From: Chloroflexota bacterium
GTDB taxonomy: Bacteria > Chloroflexota > Chloroflexia > JAMDCE01
NCBI GenBank assembly: GCA_023489135.1
Contig: JAMDCE010000230.1
Location: 1-29,857 of the forward strand
Reading direction: 5' to 3'
Length of the DNA: 29,857 bases
The notes under the pieces were generated by a model. That model worked only from the letters and a program-made list of their open reading frames with translations, ran no database searches and was not told the DNA's origin. A program made the position numbers and the translations under genes. The first letter of the stretch is position 1. Every line of letters begins with the position of its first letter. Below are positions 7,831 through 16,284 of this stretch, in pieces.

Positions 7831-8062
7831 TATTATTGGCTGCGGTTCTATCGGTTTAGTTTTGCTGCATGCCCTGACTTGTCGATCCGAACGCACTGCG
7901 CCGTACACCGACGACGAGCGGGGTCTTTGCTCTATCGCCACGGCCTCGTTAGATACCCTCCGATCACCACGAGAGCCAGGGCGACGTGCGTCGGCCCAAG
8001 GTGCGCCAGGGTTCCGAAGCCGTATATTGAGAGCCATCATCTCCTTCGATGGTCGGCACAGT

Positions 8063-9171
8063 TCACTTCCTTGAACCGGAGCCTCCGATGGAAGGCGTGG
8101 TGTGCAGCGCAAGAATGCAGCGCGGCATTACCGGATAATGATCACTGCACCAGCCCTGGCGCGTCCAGCCCTCCAGGAAGTCGCCGTGCCAGGTGTGGTA
8201 CCATACTGCTCCGTTGTACCCGTTCACGGAGATCATCCTCTGCATCTGGCCACCCCGCGTCACCTCGATAGTGCGGTAGCCGTAAAAGCTGTGAACATCA
8301 CCAGTCATCGTGCCCGGCAGGTAGCTGGTCAGAAACTCCTGAGCCAGTCTTACCGCCTGATCCTGGCTAACTGGCGTTTCCACCGTCGGCGTCACCTGGG
8401 CGCCCTGTTGCTGGCCTCCATGTCCCATCATCCCGCCGTCCATCGTGCCGTACTTGGTGTTCCACATCATATCAGGGCCAGGCTCTGGCATCACCGCGCC
8501 GCTCACGCGATCGATGATAAGTTCAAAGATGATAAGTTCAAAAGCGTAGTTTCCTGTGCTGGTTTCGTAGATGGGGACGTAGAAGTTATCGGCGAAGCCG
8601 TGTATTTCGTTGAAGGTCAGGTCTGAGTTGCCCGTGCTTTGAATGTGGCGCTCGGCTATACTCACGGCTCATCCATACCGATTGGCTTCGTGGTTGAAGC
8701 GAACGGGCTTCCCATCATCCCCATTTCTTCCGTCGCACCTGTACTCCGGCTGTCCATCATTCCGCCGGGCACTAGCTGGATGGTAGCTCAGGGAGTTGGG
8801 CTCGGTGCCATTTGACCACCAGGTCCCGGAGTCCCGCCCGGTCTCATTTGCCCACCTGGAACGGGTGTTCCCCAGGGCCCCCACGGGCCGCAAGGTCCCC
8901 ACTCGCCATCAGGTCCCGGCGTTCCGCTCGGCACCATTTGCCCGCCCGGGCCAGGCGTTCCCCAAGGTCCCCACGGCCCGCAGGGTCCCCACTGTCCACC
9001 AGGTCCCGACGTTCCGCTTGGGGACGGGGTTGGAGATGGAGTGAGTTGTTGAGCAGGAGCGGAAAGCACTCCGCCTTGGGCGAATCCACCACTCAGGCTC
9101 CCAAGTAGCACGACGCTAACCAACGCGAGAACGGCAAGGGTCGCGCCTATAAAGTACCTATTCCACTTCAC
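8063..9171 (-). pseudogene. Split exported protein: collagen-like Gly/Pro repeats plus PepSY-like C-terminal part
   Basis: From GTG 9171 (GGAGG upstream) the minus strand encodes a signal peptide (about 8-31) and Gly-Pro-Trp repeats such as [18 protein letters not shown]. An in-frame TGA at about 8788 interrupts it. The same frame then continues with a Met-rich stretch (EEMGMMGSPF, KPIGMDE). A one-base frame change near 8665 leads into a region clearly homologous to the protein at 1401-2117 (EIHGFADNFYVPIYE, VNGYNGAVWYHTWHG). A 15-bp exact tandem duplication near 8516-8545 repeats the codons FELII. The stop, the frameshift and the odd C-terminus after WHGDFLEG indicate decay. No SECIS-like hairpin at suitable distance follows this TGA, so I do not read it as Sec. 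Confidence 0.7.
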
Positions 9172-9229
9172 AGGGTATTGCCTCCGTCTATAAAAGAGTG
9201 CAGCGCCTCGACTTACCTACCGACGCCGC

Positions 9230-9452
9230 TCAAGAAGAAGCCAGCAATATCTATACCCTCCTGTTGATTTACTTCTTGCTGTACGCCATTGGCTGCTTGT
9301 TCATTAGCTTCTTCCGTGAGAACGCTCTGGTTCTGCTCGCCCTCCGCCAGGCGCAGGTTATAGCTCCAGGTGCGATGACGGCGGCTACGCTGCTCGTTGT
9401 GCTGCTCAACACGAGACAGCAGTTTCGAGGGCAAGGTTGGAACACATATTGA
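9230..9452 (+). pseudogene. 3' fragment of lgt (duplicate)
   Basis: The encoded stretch YFLLYAIGCLFISFFREN to LLNTRQQFRGQGWNTY matches the C-terminal third of Lgt at 3985-4195, with several substitutions. The catalytic NGD region and all earlier segments are absent, so it cannot function. It marks the left end of the duplicated block. Confidence 0.85.
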
Positions 9453-9479
9453 CAGACTGGTGCGTGAAGCAGTTTTCAC

Positions 9480-9524
9480 TTGACTTTGCCCGCTCCGGAG
9501 CAGTATATTTGTAGCGAGAATAAA
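9480..9524 (+). promoter_or_regulatory. Promoter of arsR copy 2, operator dyad partly lost
   Basis: TTGACT (9480-9485) and TATATT (9504-9509) are 18 nt apart, as in copy 1. The right half of the dyad is AATAAA rather than AATATA, so repressor binding may be weaker. Confidence 0.6.
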
Positions 9525-9556
9525 TCAAGAAAACTTGTTGCAGGGGGTGATCGAGA

Positions 9557-9940
9557 TTGGCTCACTGCTACACTGAGGCTCCCAGGGTAAGGCGCGGCGA
9601 CCTGCAGCTGCTCCCTGATTCCGATGCAATCAAGTTAGCGGCTGTGGCCAGCGCAATCGGTGACCCCATTAGAATACAAATGGTCTACCTTCTGGCGCAG
9701 CGGCCGGATCTCTGTACCTGTGAATTCCAGGAACTGCTTGGCCTCGCCCAATCGAAGATTTCCTACCACCTGAATATTCTGCTCGAAGCAGGAATCGTCT
9801 CACGGCAGACCCACGGAACGTGGAGCCACTACAGCCTTCATAATCAGGAAGTCTTGAACCACATCAGGGCAGTGGCCGGCCAGGGGCTTTTCGCTGGAGA
9901 CGCCAACGGGTTGGTGGGCTCTTCCAGGCAGCAGACTTAA
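9557..9940 (+). CDS. arsR: ArsR-family metal(loid)-responsive repressor, copy 2
   Basis: This 127-residue protein differs from the 4285 copy at only about a dozen positions. The metal site DLCTCEF (Cys53, Cys55), recognition helix and wing are intact, and the TTG start with its ribosome binding site is kept. Its former partner is reduced to ten codons (9956-9985). The next complete gene downstream (10096) is unrelated, so the repressor may now control that gene and the Cys-rich gene at 10855, or act on copy 1's operator in trans. Confidence 0.88.
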   Translation: MAHCYTEAPRVRRGDLQLLPDSDAIKLAAVASAIGDPIRIQMVYLLAQRPDLCTCEFQELLGLAQSKISYHLNILLEAGIVSRQTHGTWSHYSLHNQEVLNHIRAVAGQGLFAGDANGLVGSSRQQT

Positions 9941-9955
9941 GAGGAGTTGACGGCA

Positions 9956-9985
9956 ATGTCCGACCTGAACGATGCCATCAAGCGG
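9956..9985 (+). pseudogene. 5' fragment of the MtrA-like gene
   Basis: ATG plus nine codons (MSDLNDAIKR) identical in sense to the start of the gene at 4684, with its ribosome binding site, then unrelated sequence. It marks the right junction of the duplicated block. Confidence 0.85.
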
Positions 9986-10095
9986 GCTGGTGTGGTCCCG
10001 GTCAGTAGAAAGGGAAACTGCATACGAATACCAACCAAGAGGAACATGCACGTCTAACAAAAAAAGAGAAAAAGACGCTTCGACGTGAAAAACGA

Positions 10096-10794
10096 ATGCT
10101 TGGCGGGCAGAAAACGAGAAGGCGTGATAGTCGTCGTGCGTGGACACTGTGGCGCGAAATGATTGTGGCGGCCATAGTAATAATTGGGGGAGCATTTCTA
10201 TTATTTCCTCGGCAAAATTCTACGCAACAAAAGCCACAAGGTCATGCGGCTGCCGCCAATACGAGTAGTGGTAACATTGTGCAAGACCGCTTATCACATC
10301 AAACACTCGATTTAGGCAAAGACAACACTACCTGGCAGCCCGATGCCGATAACCTTCCAGGCGTTATAGCTGCTCTGCATCTTCCACCTTCTGATCCGCC
10401 AACGCTTCATCATCACGTACATCTTGATATTTACATCAGCGGGCACAAAATCGTTGTGCCTAAAAATATTGGTCTCTCACGAGAAGCAGAGGTGCCGGTG
10501 CATACCCATGATCCATCAGGCATTGTTCATATTGAAACGGTAGACACAAGCTTCAAGCCAACGCTCGGATTGTTGTTTGATGTGTGGGGTGTATTCTTCA
10601 ATGGAAATAACATAGGCGGCTATACTACCGACGCAAGCAACCAGCTTGCTGCCTATGTGAACGGCAGGCAGTATCCAGGTAATCCACGGAACATTGCTCT
10701 TGACCAGCACGATGAAATCGCTGTGGCCTTTGGCGAAGACTCTCAGTTGCCCCAGCCAATTCCATCGACTTCTGAGTTTCCAAACGGGCTATGA
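10096..10794 (+). CDS. Membrane-anchored protein with His-rich motif, unknown function
   Basis: 232 residues from ATG 10096. A basic N-terminus is followed by one membrane anchor (about 22-42, MIVAAIVIIGGAFLLF) and an extracytoplasmic domain with HHHVHLDIYISG (about 105-116) and HTHDPSGIVHIE (about 136-147). The clustered His and Asp suggest a metal site, but I cannot name a family with confidence. The same frame is open upstream of the ATG to about 10009, with coding-like sequence (EEHARLTKKEKKTLRREKR), so the real start may be upstream, possibly at the CTG at 10018. The native start may also have been lost at the duplication junction at 9985. Base composition is visibly more AT-rich than the neighbours, a sign of separate origin. 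Confidence 0.6.
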   Translation: MLGGQKTRRRDSRRAWTLWREMIVAAIVIIGGAFLLFPRQNSTQQKPQGHAAAANTSSGNIVQDRLSHQTLDLGKDNTTWQPDADNLPGVIAALHLPPSDPPTLHHHVHLDIYISGHKIVVPKNIGLSREAEVPVHTHDPSGIVHIETVDTSFKPTLGLLFDVWGVFFNGNNIGGYTTDASNQLAAYVNGRQYPGNPRNIALDQHDEIAVAFGEDSQLPQPIPSTSEFPNGL

Positions 10795-10854
10795 TTGATT
10801 ATAATTGGCTCAATCCGGCATGACGACGGGCGTAAGAGTTCAGGGATTTAGATT

Positions 10855-11232
10855 GTGCTCAATATTCTGTTCCATTTGAAAACTCTCTTTCAAAATCTCC
10901 AGAAGTTAAGGATTGTTTCCACAGTAATCCTGGCCGCGTTAGTTCTGGCCTTTGCTGGCCAGCTGGCGACCGTGTCCGCCGCTTCTCTTGGGAACAAGGC
11001 CGATCATAAGCCCTGCTGCGGTGAGTGCGCCAGCAAAGGCGAGATGCAGAATCTCGACGGTTGTTCCACGCCGAATTGCCCACTTCTGTCGTGCCAATCC
11101 GTTATTACGGCATCATCTTCTACGCTATCTGTCTCTTTTCAAGAAGTACATACCCCAGAAGCAGCCAAACAGCAACCCCTCGAATCTCCTTTAGAATCCA
11201 TTCACCCCCCTCCAAGGATCGCTCAGAGCTAA
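10855..11232 (+). CDS. Small exported Cys-rich protein, copy 2
   Basis: 125 residues from GTG 10855. The signal region (ending ATVSAAS) is followed by KPCCGECASKGE and GCSTPNCPLLSCQS, the same Cys pattern as the protein at 6103, and a Pro-rich tail. The first 20 residues differ from copy 1, so the start region was replaced. The start itself is uncertain because no strong ribosome binding site is seen. Preservation of every Cys in a diverged copy supports a binding or redox function. Confidence 0.62.
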   Translation: MLNILFHLKTLFQNLQKLRIVSTVILAALVLAFAGQLATVSAASLGNKADHKPCCGECASKGEMQNLDGCSTPNCPLLSCQSVITASSSTLSVSFQEVHTPEAAKQQPLESPLESIHPPPRIAQS

Positions 11233-11317
11233 CCAATTTTCTCGCACATCGGATACATTGTTCTTTTTGTACCTCAGGGTGGCTTACTTTGATTTCTTGG
11301 AGGCTATCGTGAACAAA
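10916..11317 (+). repeat. Duplicated segment B2 (copy of 6150-6555)
   Basis: Second copy of the Cys-rich gene body, the spacer and the translation start (TTGGAGG, GTG AAC AAA). After these nine coding bases the sequence becomes a different gene (lipoprotein instead of MauE-DsbA). Confidence 0.8.
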
Positions 11318-11743
11318 TATTTCTTTGCCGTCTTGACGGCCCTACTTGTGGCCAGCATCGGCTTTACCGGCTGCAGTAGCACGAGGGCACGGGCAGGAGG
11401 GGTGCTAACCGTCGACGATATTTTCAGGGACCCGTTCGCGTACAAGGGCACCATCACCTTCACGGGGGTCGTGGCGGAGATTTCAAAGGATGATCCAAGC
11501 TTGTTTGCCGTGATTGACACAAGAGAAGCCATCACGTGCAAAAGGACTAACTGTGCAAGTTTCTACATCCCCGTCAGATCCTACGGTAAAGTGCCACAGG
11601 AGTGGGATGAAGTGAACGTCACAGGGAGCGCCGTCCGCACTACGAGGACCCGCGGCCAATTTCGCGTGGCGGTCGATCTTTTGTGGAAAGACACGGAGTT
11701 CACAGCCACACAAGTCGATATCGTGAGACATCTCACTTTCTGA
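11309..11743 (+). CDS. Lipoprotein with OB-fold-like domain, ABC-exporter partner
   Basis: 144 residues. The signal segment ends IGFTGC (Cys22), a lipobox with an unusual Phe at -3. The mature part (VDDIFRDPFAYKGTITFTGV, EVNVTGSAV) has the strand pattern of an OB-fold (tRNA_anti-like) domain, plus a Cys pair (CKRTNC). It is followed 13 nt later by an FtsX-type permease and an ABC ATPase, a common three-gene arrangement. Start GTG 11309 uses the ribosome binding site carried by the duplicated segment B2. It is probably a substrate adaptor at the outer face of the membrane; the substrate is unknown. Confidence 0.7.
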   Translation: MNKYFFAVLTALLVASIGFTGCSSTRARAGGVLTVDDIFRDPFAYKGTITFTGVVAEISKDDPSLFAVIDTREAITCKRTNCASFYIPVRSYGKVPQEWDEVNVTGSAVRTTRTRGQFRVAVDLLWKDTEFTATQVDIVRHLTF

Positions 11744-11756
11744 GGAGGGTAACATA

Positions 11757-12920
11757 TTGAACATACCAAAACTCGTGGTAAGAAACATCACCCGGGCGAG
11801 GGGGCGGTTTGTCTTCACCCTACTTGGCATAACTATCGGGATAGCCTGCCTAGTGGGTCTCCTGTCTATCGGAGGGAGCCTGGACAACGAAATAAAAAAG
11901 CAGTCGAAAGACCTTGGCGCCAACCTGGTCGTGACGCCCAAGGGCTGGTGCGCCTACGAGCAGATATCGGTCCTCACCGGAGAGCAGCTACCCGAGGCCA
12001 TCCCTCTCGACGTGGTGAAGCAGATCTCCGCAATAAAGGGTCTCACCGCCGTCCCTTATATCAGCGAGAAAACCGCTTACGACAACAATCCTATCCCTGT
12101 GATCGGCAATCCGCCGAATGAGATGAAAGCGTTCAAGGGTTGGGAGATAGAGAAGGGGAGTTACTTTAGCTCAGATGACGAAAAGGCCGTCGTCATAGGC
12201 TCTGCCATCGCACAGCAGTTTAAGTTGAACCCGACGGACGAGCTGACGATAAGGGGGAACAAGTTCCCCATAAAGGGGATTCTCAAAGAGACGGGAACCA
12301 GGGATGACACTGCGGTATTCTTGCCTCTGGCAGTGGCCCAAGAAATCTATGGCGTAGGGAATAACGTCTCATTCATAGCGGTGAAGGTCGACGACATTTC
12401 AAGAATTGAGGAATACACACAAAGGATTCAGGACACCGCCAACGTCGCGGTGGTATCTGACAAACAACTGCTCAGATCTGTCCTGTCCATCGTCAGCACC
12501 GTCAGCGTGACGCTGCAGCTTATCGCCGCCGTGGCGATCCTGGCGGCCGCCTTTGGGATAGTTAACACCATGATGACAGCCGTTTACGAAAGGAAGCGCG
12601 AGATAGGGATACTGCAGGCCATCGGCGCCAAGGAGACGACCATCTTCGAGGTTTTCCTCCTAGAATCAGGGCTATATGGCCTCGTCGGAGGCATCGTTGG
12701 ATTAGCGGTAGGCATCGCATTCTCTGTGGTCGCCTCCCCTTACATATCCCAGAACGAGTTTACGGCCTTTATGAAGGGTTCGGACTTGCCGGCGGCTATT
12801 GACCTCAGGCTAGTCCTTACGTCACTGTCTTTTTCACTTCTCGTGTCCCTCGTGTCGGGCCTCTACCCGGCCTGGCGGGCATCGAAGCTAACACCGGTGG
12901 AGGCGATAAGCAATGGATGA
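11757..12920 (+). CDS. FtsX/MacB-type ABC transporter permease
   Basis: 387 residues. An N-terminal membrane helix (about 17-40) precedes a large extracytoplasmic MacB-type core domain (about 45-240). Three C-terminal helices follow (about 250-280, 300-330 and 350-375), with the FtsX signature AFGIVNTMMTAVYERKREIG and ending YPAWRASKLTPVEAI. The TTG start has GGAGGG 8 nt upstream. Its 3' end overlaps the ATPase gene by 8 nt. Together with the lipoprotein it would form a mechanotransmission-type exporter. Codon use is richer in AGG and ATA than in the flanking resistance genes, hinting at a different origin. Confidence 0.88.
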   Translation: MNIPKLVVRNITRARGRFVFTLLGITIGIACLVGLLSIGGSLDNEIKKQSKDLGANLVVTPKGWCAYEQISVLTGEQLPEAIPLDVVKQISAIKGLTAVPYISEKTAYDNNPIPVIGNPPNEMKAFKGWEIEKGSYFSSDDEKAVVIGSAIAQQFKLNPTDELTIRGNKFPIKGILKETGTRDDTAVFLPLAVAQEIYGVGNNVSFIAVKVDDISRIEEYTQRIQDTANVAVVSDKQLLRSVLSIVSTVSVTLQLIAAVAILAAAFGIVNTMMTAVYERKREIGILQAIGAKETTIFEVFLLESGLYGLVGGIVGLAVGIAFSVVASPYISQNEFTAFMKGSDLPAAIDLRLVLTSLSFSLLVSLVSGLYPAWRASKLTPVEAISNG

Positions 12921-13647
12921 CGTCGTCGTCAGAACCGAGAACCTGGTTAAGACATACAACTCGAGCCAGGTAAAAACGTTCGCGCTGAGGGGCGTAACTC
13001 TTGAGATACCGAGAGGCTCTTTCTCCTGCATCGTAGGCCCGTCAGGGCACGGAAAAACCACCTTATTGCACATGATTGGCGGACTCGACAGGCCAACTGA
13101 AGGCAGGATCTATCTCGATGGGTTAGATATCACAGGGCTGAGCAACAGCAAGCTGGCAGAGTTAAGGGCGAAGAAGATCGGCTTCGTATTCCAGTTCTTC
13201 AACCTTCTCCAAAACCTCACTGCCGAGGAGAACGTGGAGATGGCGATGATGCTCTCGGGAGCCCCGGAGAGGGTACAGAAGGAAAAAGCGCAAGAACTGC
13301 TGTCCTCAGTAGGGCTCTCCCATAAGCTCAAGGCCAGACCGTGTGAGCTTTCGGGGGGCCAGCAGCAGAGAGTCGCCATTGCCCGGGCTCTGGCCAATAA
13401 TCCCGAAATCCTTCTCATGGATGAGCCCACTGGAAACCTCGATTCGGAATCCGAGGCTGAGGTTTTGGATCAGATCTTTAGAATCCATAAGGCAGGGAAG
13501 ACCGTTGTCATCGTAACTCATAACGGCGAGTTGGCGCGGAGGGCTGACATAATCTTTGAATTGAGGGATGGCAGGCTTAAGAGCGACGGTATCGAAGGGA
13601 AGCGGTCGATGTCGGGCGGCAATCTAACGACATCAAAGGACGTGTAG
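12913..13647 (+). CDS. LolD/MacB-type ABC transporter ATP-binding protein
   Basis: 244 residues. Walker A is GPSGHGKTT (42-50), the Q-loop lies in [13 protein letters not shown], the signature is LSGGQQQR (146-153), Walker B is ILLMDEP (166-172) with the D-loop GNLDSE, and the H-loop is VIVTHN. These are the hallmarks of ATPases that energise FtsX/MacB-type permeases. The start ATG overlaps the permease stop, so the two are translationally coupled. A short tail after the H-loop (about 225-244) looks unstructured. Confidence 0.92.
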   Translation: MDDVVVRTENLVKTYNSSQVKTFALRGVTLEIPRGSFSCIVGPSGHGKTTLLHMIGGLDRPTEGRIYLDGLDITGLSNSKLAELRAKKIGFVFQFFNLLQNLTAEENVEMAMMLSGAPERVQKEKAQELLSSVGLSHKLKARPCELSGGQQQRVAIARALANNPEILLMDEPTGNLDSESEAEVLDQIFRIHKAGKTVVIVTHNGELARRADIIFELRDGRLKSDGIEGKRSMSGGNLTTSKDV

Positions 13648-13676
13648 CTGAGCCGAAGGTGGTGGAGGGGGACACG

Positions 13677-15605
13677 GTGAGGAAGACCGGCATCGATCCA
13701 ATAACTTCGCTGGAAGATCCTGTCGACGAGGGAGAGCGCGAGCCCTTCCAAGGGCGCATAATAGCCTTCAAGGTAATGATTGTCGTGGTTTTCGCCATCC
13801 TTATAAGGCAACTCTGGGTCTTACAGATCGTGCAGGGTGAGGAGCATCGCCGAGTCGCCGACAACAACCGTTTCAGGCTGATGGGCGTCGAAGCGCCCAG
13901 AGGCGTAATCTACGATCGAAATCACATCCTTCTGGTTAGAAACACGCCCAGCTACACCATCTCGATCGTTCCTGCCGATCTTCCGAATAAACCAGACCCT
14001 GTCTACGAGCGACTCGGCACGATCCTGGGTATGTCGCCGGATAAGATACGGGAACTGATCGAGCTGCCGCCTAAGGGACAACGCAGCACGGACAACTTCA
14101 CGCCGGCACCGATCAAGACCAACGTGAGCTGGGAGGTTGCTTTTACAGTGGAGGAGAGGCACGTCGAGCTGCCTGGCGCCATGGTCCAGGTCCAGCCAAT
14201 GCGCGAGTACCTTGACGGTTCGGTGACGTCCCAGATCCTCGGATACGTAGGCGCCATCTCGAAGGAACAGTATGGGAAGCTAAAGGATGATCCTGTTAAG
14301 AAGTACCAGGCGAACGACAGAGTCGGCCAGACAGGTCTGGAACTGACCTTCGAACATGAGCTTCGAGGCGAACCGGGCGAAAGACAAATGGAGGTAGATG
14401 CTACGGGCCGCGAGGTCGAAACCCTCTTCTTCAAGAATCCCATTCCCGGCGACAATCTCAGGCTTACCATCGACATCGCGTTGCAGCAGGAGATCACTCG
14501 TATCGCCCAGGCCCACCTGAAGGATTACGGCCAGATCTCGGCGATAGCCATGGACCCACGCAACGGCCAGATTCTGGCGATGGTATCCCTGCCATCCTAC
14601 GACAACAACCTGTTTTCCAAAGGCATCAGCAACGAACAACTGTCGGCCCTGTTGAACGACCCCGAGCGGCCGTTGATGAATCACGCCATCAGCGATGCGG
14701 AACCACCGGGATCGACATTCAAGGTCGTCAACGCGGCGGGGGCTCTACAAGAGGGCATTGTCAACAAGTCCACCAAGATATTCTGCCCGGGCTACATAAC
14801 CATACCTAATCCGTGGGGCGGTGGGGGAACACGTATGCTTTGCTGGATAGCGGACGGCGCCCAGGATGTGATCACCGCTCTCGCCAACTCGTGCGACGTG
14901 TATTTCTACGAAACTGCAGGTGGCCCGCCCGATGGCAAATGGCAAGGGTTGGGCGTGGACCGCCTTGTCCACTACGCAAAGCTCTTCGGTTTCAGCGCGC
15001 CGACAGGTATCGATCTGCCGGGAGAAGCGGCGGGAAACATTCCCACTGAGGACTGGAAGAAACAGGCTATCGGCGAGCCCTGGTATAGAGGTGACACTTA
15101 CAATATGGCGATAGGCCAGGGTTTTGTGATCGCTACACCACTCCAGCTGGCTGTCGCCACCGTTGCGCTTGTCAACGGCACCGTGTACAAACCGCAGTTA
15201 GTAATGGAGCTAACCGACGGTGAAGGGAAGGTCGTCAAATCCTTCAAGCCCGAAACCATCCGCCAACTGCCGGTTGAGAAAGGTTACCTGGATATCATCA
15301 AGGACGGACTGCGGGCGGGAATGTTAATCGGCAAGACCGACAATGGGACTTCCTACGTCGGCACCTCTTATGATTCGGAGGTTTCGGGCGCCGATATCGC
15401 CGGGAAGACGGGCACAGCGCAGTACGGCATTCCCGACGCACAGGGGAACATGCCCAATCATGGCTGGTTCACGCTCCTGGCGCCGCGAGAGAATCCGCGG
15501 ATCGTCCTAACCGTTTACTTGGACCACAGCAGTGGCAGGTTCGCGGCAAACCTCGCGGCCGAAATAATGCGCTCGTACTTCCGAGTGCCAGATAAGAAGA
15601 ACTGA
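13677..15605 (+). CDS. mrdA: Penicillin-binding protein 2 (peptidoglycan transpeptidase)
   Basis: 642 residues. One N-terminal membrane helix (about 27-47) is followed by the PBP dimerisation domain (VEAPRGVIYDRN; TGLELTFEHEL) and the transpeptidase domain. The catalytic motifs are STFK (Ser346, Lys349), SCD (405-407) and KTGTAQ (577-582). The overall order matches the PBP2/MrdA elongation-type transpeptidase. GTG 13677 is chosen because GGAGGGGG ends five nt before it; a GTG 18 nt upstream precedes that site. It begins 29 nt after the ABC ATPase and may share its transcript. No rodA or mreBCD is in the window, so it may be an accessory copy. Confidence 0.88.
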   Translation: MRKTGIDPITSLEDPVDEGEREPFQGRIIAFKVMIVVVFAILIRQLWVLQIVQGEEHRRVADNNRFRLMGVEAPRGVIYDRNHILLVRNTPSYTISIVPADLPNKPDPVYERLGTILGMSPDKIRELIELPPKGQRSTDNFTPAPIKTNVSWEVAFTVEERHVELPGAMVQVQPMREYLDGSVTSQILGYVGAISKEQYGKLKDDPVKKYQANDRVGQTGLELTFEHELRGEPGERQMEVDATGREVETLFFKNPIPGDNLRLTIDIALQQEITRIAQAHLKDYGQISAIAMDPRNGQILAMVSLPSYDNNLFSKGISNEQLSALLNDPERPLMNHAISDAEPPGSTFKVVNAAGALQEGIVNKSTKIFCPGYITIPNPWGGGGTRMLCWIADGAQDVITALANSCDVYFYETAGGPPDGKWQGLGVDRLVHYAKLFGFSAPTGIDLPGEAAGNIPTEDWKKQAIGEPWYRGDTYNMAIGQGFVIATPLQLAVATVALVNGTVYKPQLVMELTDGEGKVVKSFKPETIRQLPVEKGYLDIIKDGLRAGMLIGKTDNGTSYVGTSYDSEVSGADIAGKTGTAQYGIPDAQGNMPNHGWFTLLAPRENPRIVLTVYLDHSSGRFAANLAAEIMRSYFRVPDKKN

Positions 15606-15622
15606 GCGGATCGCGAAATTGT

Positions 15623-16213
15623 ATGATCAAAGGCAGGTTGGTATTTCCAGGTCGTATGAGGGTAATGATGAGATCGAATCGACAAGCCGATATCTCTCGA
15701 ACACCTCACGGCGCACTACCTAACGAGCCAGAACAATTACCACCGGAGTTGGGGGCACGCCTTGCCGGCGCATTGGTATCAGTTCTTGGGGTGATAGGAT
15801 TGATCATCTCCAGCTATCTTCCCTACGTTCGCTGGCGATTCCTCCAGTTTATCCAGGCAGAAATAGGTAATTGCGTTCTGGTGAACTCCAGCAAGTACTC
15901 CGAAATGCTTGGCATGCCTGTGGGGATTCTTGGAATCTTCGTCTATTCGTGGCTGTTCATCCTTGGTCTACTCAATATTTGGCGCCACCAGGACTTCAGT
16001 CCCATCGTCCCGCTTGACATCTTCGGTCTGGCGTTGATGGGCGTGCTCTTCAACGCGTGGGCGTCTTACGTTGAGATATTCACGCTGCACGCCACCTGTT
16101 GGTGGTGCATTTCTTCTGGGTTGACTATGTCGGCCGCGCTGCTCTCATCTATCGTTCTTCTTGGCTCCGTCGCTCGCGCTCGACCTGTCGCGCTATCGCA
16201 TCACTTACAATGA
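15623..16213 (+). CDS. Vitamin K epoxide reductase-like (VKOR) membrane oxidoreductase
   Basis: 196 residues if started at 15623; ATG 15656 or 15665 are alternatives. There are four or five membrane segments (about 45-66, 98-118, 128-148, 160-185). VKOR hallmarks are CVLVNSSKYSEMLGMPVGILG (Cys84 and the Ser/Asn segment) and the quinone-side active site CWWC (159-162). Bacterial VKOR recycles DsbA by passing electrons to quinone. The usual two loop Cys that shuttle electrons from DsbA are reduced to one here (Cys84), so the relay may differ. The likely partner is the DsbA domain at 6547-7830. It follows PBP2 by 17 nt. Confidence 0.82.
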   Translation: MIKGRLVFPGRMRVMMRSNRQADISRTPHGALPNEPEQLPPELGARLAGALVSVLGVIGLIISSYLPYVRWRFLQFIQAEIGNCVLVNSSKYSEMLGMPVGILGIFVYSWLFILGLLNIWRHQDFSPIVPLDIFGLALMGVLFNAWASYVEIFTLHATCWWCISSGLTMSAALLSSIVLLGSVARARPVALSHHLQ

Positions 16214-16284
16214 TGTATCGGCCAAAAGGCCCCGGCTGACTGGCAACTTGTCTCGCCGGAGGACCTTCAAGCCCAGTTTCGGAG

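Larger units (their letters stand above)
9254..9985 (+). repeat. Duplicated segment B1 (copy of 3985-4713)
   Basis: Second copy of the lgt 3' end, arsR promoter, arsR and first ten codons of the MtrA-like gene, ending at a sharp junction (gcgg|gctggtg). It has accumulated more changes around the promoter dyad and lgt remnant than in arsR itself. Confidence 0.85.

Noticed and set aside
7831..8062. Minus-strand hydrophobic stretch YGFGTLAHLGPTHVALAL.
   Set aside because: It has no start in frame (a TGA lies just before it) and is only about 30 residues; possibly a membrane-protein remnant but not supportable as a gene.
8700..8790. In-frame TGA in the collagen-like minus-strand gene considered as Sec.
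   Set aside because: No hairpin at proper spacing, no Cys expected at this position, and the same gene has a frameshift and a tandem duplication, so decay is the simpler reading.
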